Part shown: positions 8,762 through 17,548 of the stretch, piece after piece
Numbering within the stretch: the first letter of the stretch is position 1
Layout: every line of letters begins with the position of its first letter
Assembly (NCBI GenBank): GCA_900552525.1
Contig: UNSK01000001.1
Location: 62,001 to 126,000 of the forward strand
Length of the DNA: 64,000 bases
Origin: Candidatus Gastranaerophilales bacterium
GTDB taxonomy: Bacteria > Cyanobacteriota > Vampirovibrionia > Gastranaerophilales > Gastranaerophilaceae
Direction of reading: 5' to 3'
Made by a program: the position numbers and the translations under genes
Notes under the pieces: model-generated
Told to the model about the DNA's origin: nothing
Seen by the model: only the letters and a program-made list of their open reading frames with translations
Database searches by the model: none

Positions 8762-9400
8762 ATGAATTCAGTAATACAAGATATGAATCCGGTTTTACAA
8801 ATGCTTACGGTAATGTCGCTGTTCTCGCTTCTGCCGTTCGTTTTTTGCTGTATGACCTGCTTTTTAAGATTTACGATTGTATTTTCGCTTCTTAAAACAG
8901 CAATGGGCGTTCAGGTTCCGCCGGCAATTGTTACAATCGGTTTATGTATGATTTTGACTTTTTATACAATGGGAGGGGTGTTCCAGCAAATGTATGAGCG
9001 CGGTTCAATTCCTTATCAGAAAAATCAAAATCTTATTGCTGCTATTGATGAGGGCTCTAAACCGCTTAAAGAATTTATGATGAAACAGACGAGAGAAACG
9101 GATTTGGCCTTTTTTGTCGAGCTTAAGCACAAGACTCCGCCGAAGTCACCAGAGGAGATTACAATCTGGGAAGTTGCACCGGCGTATATTTTGAGCGAAC
9201 TCAAAACAGCATTTGAAATCGGGTTTATTGTATTTGTTCCGTTCATTGTGCTTGACCTTGTTGTTGCAAACATACTTCTTGCATTAGGTATGTTTATGCT
9301 GTCGCCAACAATTATTTCTCTTCCGTTTAAGCTGTTAATATTTATTGCGGTTGACGGCTGGGCCCTGATAGTTCAAGGGCTGGTGCAGAGTTATAATTAG
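8762..9400 (+). CDS. fliP: Flagellar export gate protein FliP
   Basis: FliP forms the core of the type III export channel with FliQ and FliR. Four hydrophobic segments are visible (two near the N-terminus, two near the C-terminus). The family signature segment PLKEFMMKQTRETDLAFF precedes the periplasmic region. At 212 aa it is slightly short, and it starts without the cleavable signal peptide seen in many FliP proteins; this resembles the SctR form. AAGGAG lies ahead of the ATG. The 22-bp gap to fliO suggests co-transcription. Confidence 0.93.
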   Translation: MNSVIQDMNPVLQMLTVMSLFSLLPFVFCCMTCFLRFTIVFSLLKTAMGVQVPPAIVTIGLCMILTFYTMGGVFQQMYERGSIPYQKNQNLIAAIDEGSKPLKEFMMKQTRETDLAFFVELKHKTPPKSPEEITIWEVAPAYILSELKTAFEIGFIVFVPFIVLDLVVANILLALGMFMLSPTIISLPFKLLIFIAVDGWALIVQGLVQSYN

Positions 9401-9482
9401 TAGTCTGTTCCAAAGGAACACTTGGAAGAGTAAGACAGTCTGGTAATAGAAAAGTTGTGTTCCGCCAAAAGGATTGAACAAA

Positions 9483-9971
9483 ATGGAAATGTTAACTGAA
9501 TATTTAGCAAAAGGTTTTATGGTAATGCTGTCAATATCTATGCCCTGTGTATTAACTGCGGCGGCAATCGGTCTGGTTGTCGGTATTATTCAGGCAGTTA
9601 CACAGGTTCAGGAACAGACGATTGCCGCCGCTCCTAAGATTTTTGCGGTTTTCCTTGTTATTGTTATAGGCGGTATGGGGTTTATAAAACTGCTTACAAA
9701 CCTCTTTTCTGATGGAATGGCGCTTGCGTTTAACGGAATTTCTAAAAATGACAGCTTTGTACTTCCTGCAGATTATTACAAGTACACAACTCCTTTTGAG
9801 GGAGAAATGAAAGATAAATTCAAAAATCAGTCCGATTTTAACGATATAATGAAAAACCCGGGTAAAGTTCCTTATATTGATAAAAATCAGAAGATTAAAT
9901 ACGGCACTGCACCAAGAGCTCCGATGCCGAAAGCTAATTTTGTAGAAACAAATAAAATCTTAGGCAGATAA
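9483..9971 (+). CDS. fliQ: Flagellar export gate protein FliQ with long C-terminal extension
   Basis: Residues 1-90 are a standard FliQ: two transmembrane helices around IGLVVGIIQAVTQVQEQT and FLVIVIGGMGFIKLL. FliQ is normally about 89 aa; this one has about 70 extra hydrophilic residues rich in Lys, Pro and Asn. I start at 9483 (AAGGAT 9 nt upstream) and not at the TTG at 9474. The stop overlaps the start of the next gene (TAATG), implying translational coupling. Confidence 0.92.
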   Translation: MEMLTEYLAKGFMVMLSISMPCVLTAAAIGLVVGIIQAVTQVQEQTIAAAPKIFAVFLVIVIGGMGFIKLLTNLFSDGMALAFNGISKNDSFVLPADYYKYTTPFEGEMKDKFKNQSDFNDIMKNPGKVPYIDKNQKIKYGTAPRAPMPKANFVETNKILGR

Positions 9972-10345
9972 TGAAAAAAATTGTGTTCTTATTATGTTTA
10001 CTAATTCTTCCGGCACAGGCGTTTGAGGACTGTGTAATTTCTACTGACGGAAAGTTAACCGATATAAGTATAGAACAGAACGATATAATTGATGTTTATC
10101 CGATTTTTACAATAATGAATGAAAAGAATACTCTTTTTGTCCATCCCTTAAAAGCTGGTAAGACGAGGTTTTGCGTCTTAAAAAACGGGAAACAGAAAGT
10201 TATGTTTAATGTGGAAGTTACGGACGAAACAACTACAATCGGTGAGGTTGATGGTTTTGAAATCCTCGGGCTTGATATCCCGCCGGAAGTTGAGGAAGCG
10301 GAGCTTATGAGGGATTTACCGACTCCGCCGGTATTGAGGGAATAA
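9971..10345 (+). CDS. Periplasmic protein inside the flagellar export operon (124 aa)
   Basis: An N-terminal signal peptide (MKKIVFLLCLLILPAQA) leads into a small beta-rich domain: DIIDVYPIFTIMNEKNTLFV, then LKAGKTRFCVLKNGK. The pattern recalls the N-terminal domain of secretin or pilus-assembly proteins (CpaC/RcpA-type), but that is only a resemblance. The acidic, Pro-rich tail has no clear fold. It overlaps fliQ by 1 bp and is 2 bp from fliR, so it is very likely made together with the export gate. I do not know a flagellar gene that normally occupies this position. Confidence 0.7.
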   Translation: MKKIVFLLCLLILPAQAFEDCVISTDGKLTDISIEQNDIIDVYPIFTIMNEKNTLFVHPLKAGKTRFCVLKNGKQKVMFNVEVTDETTTIGEVDGFEILGLDIPPEVEEAELMRDLPTPPVLRE

Positions 10346-10347
10346 TT

Positions 10348-11127
10348 ATGGATCAGTTAATACAACAGATGGCAATATTATTTCCTGAATTTGACCGCTG
10401 GTTTTCGGCCGGATTTATTGTGTTTGCGCGGCTTCTTGGTTTTATCAGGTTTGCGCCTATATTTAACAGAAAAGAAATTGCCGGTCTTGTAAAACTTGCG
10501 TTTGTATTCATTTTAACTATAATGCTGACTCCGCTTTTAAAACCGGGAGTTCCTCCGGCAGGAATTTCACCTCTGCTTCTCTTGCTTTTGAATTTTGCTG
10601 TAGGGGCAATCATCGGGTATATTGCACAGCTGCTTATTCTGGCAATCGAGGCGGGGGGTGATATGATTAATACACAGATGGGGCTCTCCTCTGCAATGGT
10701 TATGGATCCTACTACAAACAGCCAGACTTCTATTTTAAGCCGTATTATTACACTTCTCGGACTTATAATATTTATAGAACTGGGCGGGTTTTACTGGCTG
10801 ATAAATGCGCTTATAAGAAGCTTTGAGATTTTTCCTATTTATGCTGTGAGCATTCCTCTTGAGAAGATTATCAATATGGATTATCTGGTTACAACGACTT
10901 CGAATGTCTTGTACATGGGGCTTCAAATTGCTTCTCCTGTTCTTCTTGCAACACTCGGACAGGATATCATACTGGGTGTAATTTCAAAGACTGCACCGCA
11001 GGTTAACGTGTTCCAGCTAAGTTTCCTGTTTAAACCTGTTTTCGGCGCTGCGATAATGATTTGGATTTTACCTATGCTTATTAATGTAATATCAGATTTC
11101 TTTATTTCTTTTTCGAAAATTTATTAA
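10348..11127 (+). CDS. fliR: Flagellar export gate protein FliR
   Basis: The 259-residue protein has about six hydrophobic helices. The conserved region GGDMINTQMGLSSAMVMDPTT is the FliR/SctT hallmark, and the start near FARLLGFIRFAPIF fits. FliR completes the FliPQR core through which flagellar subunits are exported. GAGGGA precedes the ATG. The stop overlaps the stop of the convergent 11124 gene by 4 bp. No flhB or flhA lies in the window. Confidence 0.94.
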   Translation: MDQLIQQMAILFPEFDRWFSAGFIVFARLLGFIRFAPIFNRKEIAGLVKLAFVFILTIMLTPLLKPGVPPAGISPLLLLLLNFAVGAIIGYIAQLLILAIEAGGDMINTQMGLSSAMVMDPTTNSQTSILSRIITLLGLIIFIELGGFYWLINALIRSFEIFPIYAVSIPLEKIINMDYLVTTTSNVLYMGLQIASPVLLATLGQDIILGVISKTAPQVNVFQLSFLFKPVFGAAIMIWILPMLINVISDFFISFSKIY

Positions 11128-11672
11128 AGCTCAAAATACTCTGCTTTGTCCAGCATACGCTCATCACGGTAATAACTGTTGTAAAGTTTTGCTCTTTTTA
11201 TAATGTTATACCACTGGTTGTAATTTTCCATAAAATCGTCTTTGTCTTTATTCATGTAATGAATCGTAACAATCCCTTCGTAACCTCTTGTTACTCTAAA
11301 AAATTCACATTGGGCCTGTATTTTGCCGTAATTTTTTGTACATCTTCCGACAATTGCGTCATTATCGGTTAATCTTAAAGTCTTGTACCCTGCCGTAGGA
11401 TTTGCTTTAAGCAGTTTAGCTGTACTATTTGTGAGAAAAACGCTTATAGGATATGTTGATTGATTATAAGAGTGCACGACAACTGATTTTGTCCAGTTGT
11501 TACTTCCCTGTCCCGCTGGAACATATTGCAAAATAGCTTCAAGCCCTACTTTTTTGTAATAAGCTTTGACCCAGTTTTCTCTATCAGGAAACTTGATTAT
11601 TATTGTTTCATAGGCGAACACCATAAGCGTAGAAAGTAAAAATAGAGAGCTAAATAAAAGGACTTTTTTCAT
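11124..11672 (-). CDS. Secreted hypothetical protein (182 aa)
   Basis: The family is not recognised. The N-terminus is a clear signal peptide (basic MKK, hydrophobic core, VFA-Y cleavage region). The mature part is a mixed, beta-rich domain with aromatic residues and two Cys (in RCTKNYGKIQAQCEFF) that may form a disulfide. The start lies inside the end of the Nif3-like gene upstream, so the two are probably co-transcribed. Its 3' end overlaps fliR convergently. Confidence 0.72.
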   Translation of the reverse strand: MKKVLLFSSLFLLSTLMVFAYETIIIKFPDRENWVKAYYKKVGLEAILQYVPAGQGSNNWTKSVVVHSYNQSTYPISVFLTNSTAKLLKANPTAGYKTLRLTDNDAIVGRCTKNYGKIQAQCEFFRVTRGYEGIVTIHYMNKDKDDFMENYNQWYNIIKRAKLYNSYYRDERMLDKAEYFEL

Positions 11673-12309
11673 CCGCTAAAACTCCTTCAACTCCGCAAAT
11701 ACTTTTTAAAAGCTCCGGCGCAAAAATTTCACTTTCAAAGTGGCCGATATCAAAGACAACTGTTTTTGCTTCAAGTGCTGTATGAAATTTAACATCTCCT
11801 GTAACAAAAGCATCTGTACTTCCTATGAATTCAGACCCTGAACCGGCGCAAAAACCGATGGTCTTAATAGTTTTTGCGGCACAGTTGTTCACATATCTCA
11901 AACGGGGCGATATTGTTAAAAGCCTGTTGCGCAACTCTTCAACAGTGATTGGTTCTTCAAGTTCTACCATTCTCATAAAACCGTCTGTGAAAGTTTTTTT
12001 GAAACCGAGTTTTTCAATCAGCGTATCAGTCGTGCCACCTTCTGCTATATCCAGATTGGTGTGTGCTGAATAGATGTTAATTTGTTTGTACCACAAAGGT
12101 ACGTAAAACAGCGGGTGGTGCGAAATTATCATATCACAGCCGGAATTTAGCGCCTGATTTACAACATCATCAGTAACTGTAAGCGCGAAGAGGATTTTTT
12201 TTATATCCGGGTCTGAAAGTTCTACCCCCCAGCCGCTGCAATCCCAGCTTTCCTGTGTTTCAAGCGGTGCAAACTCTTCTATTTTACGGACAATATCATA
12301 TTTATTCAA
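11650..12309 (-). CDS. Nif3-like dinuclear metal centre protein
   Basis: NIF3/YbgI-family proteins bind two metal ions; their reaction is unsettled, and some are annotated as GTP cyclohydrolase type 2. Conserved metal-site segments are present: MIISHHPLFY, YSAHTNLDIAEGG and DVKFHTAL...DIGHFESE. I start at a TTG (12309) because GGAGG lies 6 nt upstream and the resulting MNKYDIVRKIEEFAP matches the family's N-terminus; this gives 219 aa, a short form without the inserted domain. It overlaps coaBC by 8 bp and the secreted gene downstream by about 23 bp. Confidence 0.88.
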   Translation of the reverse strand: MNKYDIVRKIEEFAPLETQESWDCSGWGVELSDPDIKKILFALTVTDDVVNQALNSGCDMIISHHPLFYVPLWYKQINIYSAHTNLDIAEGGTTDTLIEKLGFKKTFTDGFMRMVELEEPITVEELRNRLLTISPRLRYVNNCAAKTIKTIGFCAGSGSEFIGSTDAFVTGDVKFHTALEAKTVVFDIGHFESEIFAPELLKSICGVEGVLADEKSPFI

Positions 12310-13468
12310 AAATTTCCTCCAAAATGCGTTGAGCAATGTTTTCTTTGGTATCTTTTTCAATATGTTTTATATTAAGCGATTTGTCAATTATGTAAACTTC
12401 GTTTTCATCAGTATTAAATCCGATGTCTTTTCTTGAAATATCGTTTGCGATAAGAAAATCACAACCTTTTTTCTGGATTTTTACTTTAGCATTCTCAAGC
12501 AGGTTTTCACTCTCTGCACAAAAACCGCAGATAATTTTGTTTGGCGTCTTGCATATAGATTTTAATATATCCGGATTTTCAACCAGTTTAAGCTCCAGCA
12601 CTCCACCCTGTTTTTTTATCTTATTCTCTGCACAATTTTCTACTCTGTAATCTGAAACAGCTGCTGCCATAATTACACAATCCTGACCGGATAAATTTTC
12701 TTTTACAGCTTTTTCCATTTCAAGAGCGGTTTCAGTGACAATATTCTTGTAAGGCTTATCAGATTTAAAGGTTGAAACAAGTGTTACATCAGCGCCCATT
12801 CTATATGCATTATCAGCAAGTGCAAGTCCCATTTTGCCTGATGATGCATTGGTAATATACCTAACAGGGTCAATTTTTTCACGTGTTCCGCCTGCTGTAA
12901 TGAGTATTTTTTTACCCTTTAATTTTTTGTTCTCACTGAAAATTTCTACTGTTCTGTCAAAAATTTCTTCCGGCTCTTTCATCCTGCCTACGCCGTTTGT
13001 ACCGCAGGCCAGAAACCCTGTTTCAGGTTCAACAATATGATAGCCATGCTTTTTTAACTTAGACATATTTTCCTGAACAAATGGATTATTCCACATATTT
13101 TCATTCATTGCAGGCGCAATAAGAATTGGTTTTGAGAAAGCACACGCAGTAGAAAGCAGCAAGTTATCGCAAATTCCGTTTGCAATTTTGCCTATAGTAT
13201 TTGCGCTCGCAGGTGCAATTACGAATATGTCTGCCTCAGTGAGCGCAATATGCTCAGGTTTATATTCGTCAATTTCGAAATTATCAACATATACTTCGTT
13301 ATTTGAGAGTGTTTGAAGTGTAAGCTTTGTAACAAAATTAAGCGCATTTGGCGTAAGAACGACCCTGACATTTGCCCCCGCTTTTCTATAAAGCCTTATA
13401 AGCGTACAAATCTTATACGCTGCAATTCCGCCTGTAATCCCTATCAATATGTTTTTATTCTCTAACAT
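12302..13468 (-). CDS. coaBC: Bifunctional phosphopantothenoylcysteine decarboxylase/synthetase
   Basis: CoaBC makes 4'-phosphopantetheine on the way to coenzyme A: the CoaB half joins cysteine to phosphopantothenate and the CoaC half decarboxylates it with FMN. The N-terminal flavoprotein half shows GITGGIAAYK, PASANTIGKIANG, PAMNENMW and the Cys motif GFLACGTNGVGRM. The CoaB half starts near residue 185 with KILITAGGTREKIDPVR and shows NASSGKMG. 388 aa is normal. There is no Shine-Dalgarno box; a TATAAT (13475-13480) lies exactly 6 nt before the ATG, predicting a leaderless mRNA. Confidence 0.96.
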   Translation of the reverse strand: MLENKNILIGITGGIAAYKICTLIRLYRKAGANVRVVLTPNALNFVTKLTLQTLSNNEVYVDNFEIDEYKPEHIALTEADIFVIAPASANTIGKIANGICDNLLLSTACAFSKPILIAPAMNENMWNNPFVQENMSKLKKHGYHIVEPETGFLACGTNGVGRMKEPEEIFDRTVEIFSENKKLKGKKILITAGGTREKIDPVRYITNASSGKMGLALADNAYRMGADVTLVSTFKSDKPYKNIVTETALEMEKAVKENLSGQDCVIMAAAVSDYRVENCAENKIKKQGGVLELKLVENPDILKSICKTPNKIICGFCAESENLLENAKVKIQKKGCDFLIANDISRKDIGFNTDENEVYIIDKSLNIKHIEKDTKENIAQRILEEIFE

Positions 13469-13474
13469 ACAGAT

Positions 13475-13492
13475 ATTATAACATGGTATAAT
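13475..13492. promoter_or_regulatory. Back-to-back -10 boxes of coaBC and ribD
   Basis: The 30-bp gap between the divergent start codons holds two perfect TATAAT boxes, at 13475-13480 (minus) and 13487-13492 (plus). Each is preceded by TGN (extended -10) and each is exactly 6 nt from its ATG. The -35 regions would fall inside the opposite gene. The two promoters must compete for the same DNA. Confidence 0.75.
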
Positions 13493-13498
13493 TAATCT

Positions 13499-14506
13499 AT
13501 GTTATCCAGAGACGAAAAATATATGCGTATGTGTTTTGCACTTGCAAAAAAAGGATTTGGCAGGGTTGCTCCTAATCCCATGGTCGGATGTGTTGTCCTT
13601 GACAAGGACGGAAATCTAATATCAAAAGGATACCACAAAAAATACGGTGAAAACCACGCAGAACGCGACGCTTTGCTTAAATTAAAAAATAATGAGGCAG
13701 AAGGCGGAACACTGTACGTAAATCTGGAGCCATGCTCCCATTTTGGCAAGACTCCGCCTTGTGTTGATTTAATAATTGAGCACAAACTCAAAAGAGTTGT
13801 AATCGGAATGAAGGATGTTAATCCAAAAGTCAACGGGATTACAAAGCTTAAAAACGCAGGTATTGAGGTTGATTATGTTCTGGAAGAGGAAGCGGAATTT
13901 TTAAACAGAATGTTTATCAAAACAATGACAAAAAAAATGCCGTATGTTGTTTTGAAAACAGCTTCAACAATGGATGGGAAGATTGCTTCAAAAACGGGTT
14001 CCTCAAAGTGGATAACCTCTGATGCTGCACGAAAAGAAGTTTACAGTATGCGCAAAAAATTTGACTGTATTATGACAAGTTCAAACACAGTCATTGCTGA
14101 TAATCCATCAATGGAGCATAAGTTTAAGTGTGTTCTGGATAATGATTTGCGTACTTCAAAAGATGCAAAGATTTATCAGCAGGGTGAAATTTATATTGCC
14201 TCAAAGGAAAATACTCCGCTAAAGAATAATCAGCTTGATATTGAAGCTGTTTTGAAAAATCTTTATTCAAAAGGGATTTATTCTGTCTTTGTCGAATGCG
14301 GAGGTACGCTTGCAGGCTCTATGTTAAAAGATAATCTCATAGATGAAGTTTACCAGTTTATAGCCCCCAAAATATTGAATGACAACAACGGTTTAAGCTG
14401 TTTCAACGGTGCTGATATCGAAGAAATTTCGCAGGCAAAAAATCTCAAAATATATGAGTTAAAACAAATTGAAAAAGACATTCTAATAAAGGCTATTGTA
14501 CTTTAA
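13499..14506 (+). CDS. ribD: Riboflavin biosynthesis deaminase/reductase RibD
   Basis: RibD carries out the second and third steps of riboflavin synthesis: deamination of the diaminopyrimidine and NADPH-dependent reduction of the ribose. The deaminase half has the zinc motif HAE (53-55) and PCSHFGKTPPC with Cys79 and Cys88. The reductase half begins near 145 (PYVVLKTASTMDGKIAS) and includes VFVECGGTLAGSML. 335 aa is a little short (family about 360). No FMN riboswitch is possible here, because the -10 box lies 6 nt from the ATG. The other rib genes are not in the window. Confidence 0.95.
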   Translation: MLSRDEKYMRMCFALAKKGFGRVAPNPMVGCVVLDKDGNLISKGYHKKYGENHAERDALLKLKNNEAEGGTLYVNLEPCSHFGKTPPCVDLIIEHKLKRVVIGMKDVNPKVNGITKLKNAGIEVDYVLEEEAEFLNRMFIKTMTKKMPYVVLKTASTMDGKIASKTGSSKWITSDAARKEVYSMRKKFDCIMTSSNTVIADNPSMEHKFKCVLDNDLRTSKDAKIYQQGEIYIASKENTPLKNNQLDIEAVLKNLYSKGIYSVFVECGGTLAGSMLKDNLIDEVYQFIAPKILNDNNGLSCFNGADIEEISQAKNLKIYELKQIEKDILIKAIVL

Positions 14507-15089
14507 AGTCATGTGCGTATTCAGGGCGCTGATTTGCAAATCCTGCCTGCTGGTCGTCAGATTCAATTCTTCTTCTTTCAAGCTGTAATTGTCCATTTTT
14601 AACGATTTCCTGAAGCTGGCCTAAATTTTGTTCAAGGTTTGTCAAAACCTGTTCAGCATAAATATTTGCGCCGTCTTTAATCCTGACAGCTTCATCGCTT
14701 GCCTGAATTCTGAGATTTTCGGCTTCATCCATAGCCTTGCGTTTAATCTCTTCACAGTCAGTAATAACTTGTTCTTTTATCTTTTCAGCTTCTCTTTGAA
14801 CTGCTTTGAGCAAATCTGATTCACTAAGCAGTCTGTTAGCTTCTGCCTGAGCATCAGCAACAACTTTTTCAGCTCTCTGCTGTGCTTCATACTGCATTTC
14901 GTCTTTGCGTCTTAAGAGAGCTCTTGCTTCTTTAATTTCATCAGGAAGAGCTGCATATAATTTGTCCAAGATGTTTGTTACAGTATCTTTCTTAACAACA
15001 GAGAAACCTAAAAGCGGAAACCCTTTGTTATCAAGTGCTTCTTCTAGTTCGTTCATTAAACCGTATATAACATCTTGCTGTGAATTCAT
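14493..15089 (-). CDS. Coiled-coil protein, DivIVA/ATP-synthase-b-like (198 aa)
   Basis: A long Ala/Glu/Lys/Arg-rich coiled coil fills about residues 65-180 (for example EAQQRAEKVVADAQAEANRL). The pattern resembles DivIVA-type scaffold proteins and the stalk subunits of ATPases; neither is certain. I start at 15089, where CGGAG lies 6 nt upstream; an upstream in-frame ATG at 15152 has no such site. The 3' end overlaps ribD by 14 bp. The next gene upstream on this strand, at 15166, starts with a similar region and may be in the same unit. Confidence 0.75.
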   Translation of the reverse strand: MNSQQDVIYGLMNELEEALDNKGFPLLGFSVVKKDTVTNILDKLYAALPDEIKEARALLRRKDEMQYEAQQRAEKVVADAQAEANRLLSESDLLKAVQREAEKIKEQVITDCEEIKRKAMDEAENLRIQASDEAVRIKDGANIYAEQVLTNLEQNLGQLQEIVKNGQLQLERRRIESDDQQAGFANQRPEYAHDFKVQ

Positions 15090-15165
15090 TTTTTGCTCCG
15101 TAATTTTATGATAGTCAACAAAATTGTACAACAAACGGGAAACAAAAGTCAACGCATGTTTTTAA

Positions 15166-15525
15166 CTATTCTAGAGCCTGTTGGATAGAATGAATATCTT
15201 GTTCTATTGTCATAATAATACCGTTTATCAGCTTATTTACTTCTGTAATGTTGACTATAACCAGATTTTTGTCAAGAAAAAATGTTCTTGCAATAAGCTT
15301 TGTAAGAAGTCCGTAACATAAAACTGAATTATAGCGTTGAATATCAGTTTTTGTTTTAAGCATTCTTTTATAAGTATCAGGAAGTGTTGCATAAATACAG
15401 CACATAATATCATCTATTCTTGTCTTTTTTACAAGCTTCCAATGTGAAAAAGTAAAGGTTGCTTCAAAATTTATAATTTTTTGTAATTTTTTTAAATAAT
15501 CTTTTAATGCGACTATATCTGCCAT
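15166..15525 (-). CDS. Hypothetical protein (119 aa)
   Basis: I do not recognise a family. The start at 15525 has GAGGG about 8 nt upstream; the longer frame reaching 15648 is hydrophobic, without a ribosome site, and overlaps rpe. The product is mostly helical. Its N-terminal layout, with the segment IDDIMCCIYATLPDTYKRML, looks like the TNILDKLYAALPDEIKEA region of the neighbouring coiled-coil protein, so the two may be distant paralogues with the coiled coil missing here. Confidence 0.65.
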   Translation of the reverse strand: MADIVALKDYLKKLQKIINFEATFTFSHWKLVKKTRIDDIMCCIYATLPDTYKRMLKTKTDIQRYNSVLCYGLLTKLIARTFFLDKNLVIVNITEVNKLINGIIMTIEQDIHSIQQALE

Positions 15526-15599
15526 GTCATTACCCTCAATTCTATACTTATTATATGCGAAATTTTTCAAAATAACAATATGTATGATAAGATTGGTGT

Positions 15600-16247
15600 A
15601 TGAAAGAAATAATAATTTCACCTTCAATATTATCAGCAGACTTTGCAAACCTCAAGCAGGAGGTTGATTTAGCAGCACAGGCCGGTGCACCGTGGATACA
15701 TGTTGATGTTATGGACGGTCACTTTGTACCTAATATAACAATTGGTGTTCCGGTGGTTAAGTCTTTGAGAAGAGCAACAGACCTTGTGTTAGATACCCAT
15801 TTAATGATCGAGAATCCGGAAAAATTTGTAAAGCCGTTTGCGGATGCCGGCTCTGATATACTTACATTCCATTATGAAGCGTGCTCTGATATCAGCCATG
15901 CGGAAGCCGTAATTTCTTTAATTAAGTCTTTCGGAGTTAAAGCTGGTGTTTCAATTAAGCCGGCTACTGCACCGGAGATGATTTTCCCTCTGCTTGATAA
16001 AGTTGACCTGGTTCTTGTAATGACTGTAGAACCCGGGTTTGGCGGACAGGAATTTATGCATGACTGTGCTATGAAGATACCGGTTATTAAGGCTAATGCG
16101 CCTGAGAACATTATTATACAGGTTGACGGCGGGATAAATAATTTAACTTCAAAGATATGTACTTCGCTCGGTGCAAATTCACTTGTCGCCGGAAGCTACA
16201 TTTTCAACCACCATGATTATAAGAGTGCTGTAGAAAGTTTGTATTAA
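15600..16247 (+). CDS. rpe: Ribulose-phosphate 3-epimerase
   Basis: The enzyme interconverts ribulose 5-phosphate and xylulose 5-phosphate in the pentose phosphate pathway. Family signatures are ISPSILSADFANL, HVDVMDGHFVPNITIG, DTHLMIENP, MTVEPGFGGQEFM and QVDGGIN; the metal-binding His and Asp residues are intact. 215 aa is standard. No Shine-Dalgarno box is present; a TAAGAT lies 6 nt before the ATG (TATGAT further up), so the message is probably leaderless or nearly so. Confidence 0.96.
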   Translation: MKEIIISPSILSADFANLKQEVDLAAQAGAPWIHVDVMDGHFVPNITIGVPVVKSLRRATDLVLDTHLMIENPEKFVKPFADAGSDILTFHYEACSDISHAEAVISLIKSFGVKAGVSIKPATAPEMIFPLLDKVDLVLVMTVEPGFGGQEFMHDCAMKIPVIKANAPENIIIQVDGGINNLTSKICTSLGANSLVAGSYIFNHHDYKSAVESLY

Positions 16248-16295
16248 TCTTGTTAACTTATTCCATTTTTTGTAAATAGGTTTTAGAATAGCTTT

Positions 16296-17243
16296 ATGGA
16301 AAATATTTTAGAGATAAAGAAATTAAATCTGTTTTTTGATAAATATCAGGCGCTGTACAATGTTGATTTAACTCTTAAAAAAGGAGTCATGGAAGCTCTG
16401 GTCGGGGAATCCGGATGCGGAAAGAGTATGACAGCAATGTCAATAATGCGTCTTTTGCCGAAAACTGCGCAAATAAAAAGCGGTGAGATTTATTTTAAAG
16501 GTGAAAATCTGCTTTTGTACAAAGAAAAACAAATGCGAGAACTTCGCGGCAACAGAATTGCACTAATTCCTCAAGATCCAATGACATCTCTAAACCCGCT
16601 TTATACAGTTGGAAACCAGCTGGTTGAAGCAATCAGAGCTCATAGTCATGTTTCTGAGCGTCAGGCTCTGAGAAAAGCGAGGGAAGTTATGGATATGGTC
16701 TGCATTCCGGATGCGGACAGAAAACTTAAATTCTATCCCCATGAATTTTCAGGCGGTATGAAACAAAGAATTATTATTGCAATGGCGCTTGCCTGTCAGG
16801 CTGAACTTATTATTGCAGATGAACCTACTACTGCTCTTGATGTTACTATCCAAAAGCAGATTATGGATTTGCTTGATGATATCAAAAAAGAATTCGGCAC
16901 TACAATTTTGCTGATTTCTCATGACCTTGCTCTCGTGAGTAATTATGCTGATAATATTTCGGTAATGTATTCAGGCCATATAGTAGAAAAAGCTCCGGCC
17001 AAAGATTTCTTTAGAAAACCTCTGCATCCATACTCGATTGCGCTTCTTGATTCGCTTCCGACGCGTAATCCTGCACTTAAGCTGAGAACTATTGAAGGCT
17101 CGCCGCCGAGTATTCAGGAAGAAATTTTCGGGTGCAAGTTCCATCCCCGCTGCTGTTACTATAAGGCTGGTGTCTGCGATGTAAAAGAACCTGTTTTGAC
17201 CGAGAGAAACGTTTATCATTTTTCGGCCTGTTTTATCAAATAA
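16296..17243 (+). CDS. Oligopeptide/dipeptide ABC transporter ATPase (OppD/DppD type), orphan
   Basis: A complete ABC ATPase: Walker A GESGCGKS, Q-loop IPQDPMTSLNP, signature FSGGMKQR, Walker B LIIADEPTTALD and the H-loop LLISHDLALV. The C-terminal oligopeptide-transporter extension carries a Cys cluster (CKFHPRCCYYKAGVC and a later Cys) seen in DppD-like proteins that bind an iron-sulfur cluster. No permease, binding protein or second ATPase is nearby, so partners must be elsewhere. A TAGAAT lies 6 nt before the ATG with no ribosome site, predicting a leaderless transcript. Confidence 0.9.
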   Translation: MENILEIKKLNLFFDKYQALYNVDLTLKKGVMEALVGESGCGKSMTAMSIMRLLPKTAQIKSGEIYFKGENLLLYKEKQMRELRGNRIALIPQDPMTSLNPLYTVGNQLVEAIRAHSHVSERQALRKAREVMDMVCIPDADRKLKFYPHEFSGGMKQRIIIAMALACQAELIIADEPTTALDVTIQKQIMDLLDDIKKEFGTTILLISHDLALVSNYADNISVMYSGHIVEKAPAKDFFRKPLHPYSIALLDSLPTRNPALKLRTIEGSPPSIQEEIFGCKFHPRCCYYKAGVCDVKEPVLTERNVYHFSACFIK

Positions 17244-17298
17244 ATGCAGGATAAAATCGGCTAAAAACATGTTATAATGTAAGTATCGAGGTCTTTAT

Positions 17299-17541
17299 AT
17301 GCGAAAACTCTGCTGTCTAATTTTAAGTGCTTCTATACTTGCAGTATGCGTGTGCGGCTGTACCAAAAAGCCTGCTGCGTCGATTGTTAAATCACAGAGA
17401 AGGTTTGCAAAATACATTGAACCTCAAGATAAACATCAGACAGGCGTTGTTGATTTGTCAGAAGGTCCTAGAATTCGTTATGAAGCAGATTTTGGCCCAA
17501 AATCTCCGGAGTTTGACTTCAAGATAAAAAATCCTTATTAA
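17299..17541 (+). CDS. Small lipoprotein (80 aa)
   Basis: The N-terminus is a lipoprotein signal: basic MRK, hydrophobic core, and a lipobox ending in VCGC around residue 21. The mature part is only about 60 residues and polar, without a known domain. GAGG lies upstream of the ATG and TATAAT about 20 nt further back, giving a normal leader. It is 7 bp from the next gene and probably co-transcribed. Confidence 0.7.
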   Translation: MRKLCCLILSASILAVCVCGCTKKPAASIVKSQRRFAKYIEPQDKHQTGVVDLSEGPRIRYEADFGPKSPEFDFKIKNPY

Positions 17542-17548
17542 AGATATT

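Noticed and set aside
7175..11127. Non-flagellar type III secretion system
   Set aside because: FliO is present and no SctC-type secretin or needle gene is seen, so a flagellar system is the better reading, though the SctR-like FliP start leaves some doubt.
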